Shown: positions 5,934 through 6,416 of the stretch, piece after piece
How the letters are laid out: each line of letters starts with the position of its first letter
Numbering within the stretch: position 1 is the first letter of the stretch
Source of the DNA: a bacterium
GTDB lineage: Bacteria > Spirochaetota > Spirochaetia > JABEVK01
Direction: 5' to 3'
Assembly (NCBI GenBank): GCA_021781625.1
Contig: JAJXWL010000119.1
Span: 1-6,416 of the forward strand
Length of the DNA stretch: 6,416 nucleotides
The notes under the pieces: generated by a model
Told to the model about the DNA's origin: nothing
The model's input: only the letters and a program-made list of their open reading frames with translations
The model's database searches: none
Translations under genes and position numbers: made by a program

Positions 5934-6415
5934 CACTGCCGGGATAAGGGGCAGAGGGGGCATTGGGGATTACGGGCGGTGCATAAGACCCGTCCATGAC
6001 GGTTGGCGGCCATGGAAAACCGAAATTGGAGTTCCTCGGGAATCAGGGTTTGCAGGGCTCGCTCGATCTTTTCGGGTTCTTGTTCGTCGGTTAAGCCTAA
6101 GCGGCGAACGACGCGTTTAAAGTGGGTGTCGACGATCACCGCCGGAAGACCGGCTAAATGGCCGCGCAGGACGTTGGCCGTTTTGCGTCCTACGCCGGGC
6201 AGGGCGGTCAGTTCGTCCATGTCGAAAGGAAGCTCGTTGTGATAGCGCTCGCTGACAATTCGTGAGGTTTCTTTGACATATTGCGCTTTGGCTTTGTAGA
6301 AGCCGGTGGAGTACAGAAGTTTTTCGAGACTGGGGAGAGGGGCGGCTGCCAAAGCTGAGGGGGTAGGGTAGGCCCGAAAGAGACCAGGGGTCACCTCATT
6401 CACCATGGCGTCGGT
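5918..6415 (-). CDS. nth: Endonuclease III (DNA glycosylase/AP lyase), N-terminally truncated by the window
   Basis: Nth removes oxidised pyrimidines from DNA and nicks the abasic site in base excision repair. The frame is open to the right edge (Thr-Asp-Ala before the internal Met at 6406), matching the family's Q-x-TD-x-x-VN stretch, so the true start lies beyond the window and about 40 residues are missing. Counting from the Met at 6406, the helix-hairpin-helix LPGVGRKTANVL is at 69-80 with catalytic Lys75, and the catalytic Asp93 is in IVDTHFKRV. The [4Fe-4S] cysteines are Cys142, 149, 152 and 158 in the classic C-x6-C-x2-C-x5-C spacing. All catalytic and cluster residues are present, so the enzyme should be active. 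The C-terminus is short and ends in SSS just after the last cysteine, without the basic tail seen in E. coli Nth. The stop lies in a tandem repeat. Confidence 0.95.
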   Translation of the reverse strand, partial: TDAMVNEVTPGLFRAYPTPSALAAAPLPSLEKLLYSTGFYKAKAQYVKETSRIVSERYHNELPFDMDELTALPGVGRKTANVLRGHLAGLPAVIVDTHFKRVVRRLGLTDEQEPEKIERALQTLIPEELQFRFSMAANRHGRVLCTARNPQCPLCPLSRQCPSSS

Positions 6416-6416
6416 G

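Noticed and set aside
1..6416. Search for CRISPR arrays, tRNAs, transposase or integrase genes, toxin-antitoxin pairs and riboswitch-like leaders
   Set aside because: Nothing matching was seen; coding density is high, and the only gap over 50 bases is the 98-101 bases after nth.

Overview
The window looks like ordinary chromosome from a bacterium of moderate G+C. It carries an N-terminally truncated ptsI and complete der, an unrecognised exported protein, a PatB/MalY-type PLP enzyme, two small exported proteins, and an N-terminally truncated nth. The three unrecognised proteins all start with Sec-type signal peptides. Their general look (a WG-x-N-LL polar motif protein, tryptophan/proline-rich secreted proteins without lipoboxes, and a cystalysin-like PLP enzyme) made me think of a spirochaete or a similar diderm. 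This is a weak impression, not a demonstrated placement. No tRNA, rRNA, CRISPR array, insertion sequence, integrase or other mobile-element hallmark is visible.

Layout. On the plus strand, positions 2-3655 form one tightly packed unit. The ptsI stop overlaps the TTG start of der by 8 bases, and the der stop overlaps the ATG of the exported 467-aa protein by 4 bases (ATGA). On the minus strand, reading from the right edge, nth ends at 5918. A 98-base stretch with a weak terminator-like hairpin and a possible -10 box follows it. Then comes a packed trio: a 132-aa exported protein, a 169-aa exported protein and a 402-aa PatB-like enzyme, with gaps of 10 and 1 bases. The two strands converge at 3655/3688 with only 32 bases between the stop codons.

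How the genes relate. ptsI (sugar-PTS phosphoryl entry), der (ribosome assembly GTPase) and nth (base excision repair) are housekeeping genes. Tight overlaps imply translational coupling of ptsI, der and the exported protein, but no shared pathway is evident. The minus-strand trio couples two small secreted proteins to a cytoplasmic C-S lyase/aminotransferase-type enzyme, and the functional link is unknown.

Points worth a second look are the exported proteins, two short tandem duplications that each contain a stop codon, a perfect 16-bp palindrome inside a coding region, and start sites that a longest-ORF caller would get wrong. I found no convincing evidence of a new defence, mobile or RNA system.
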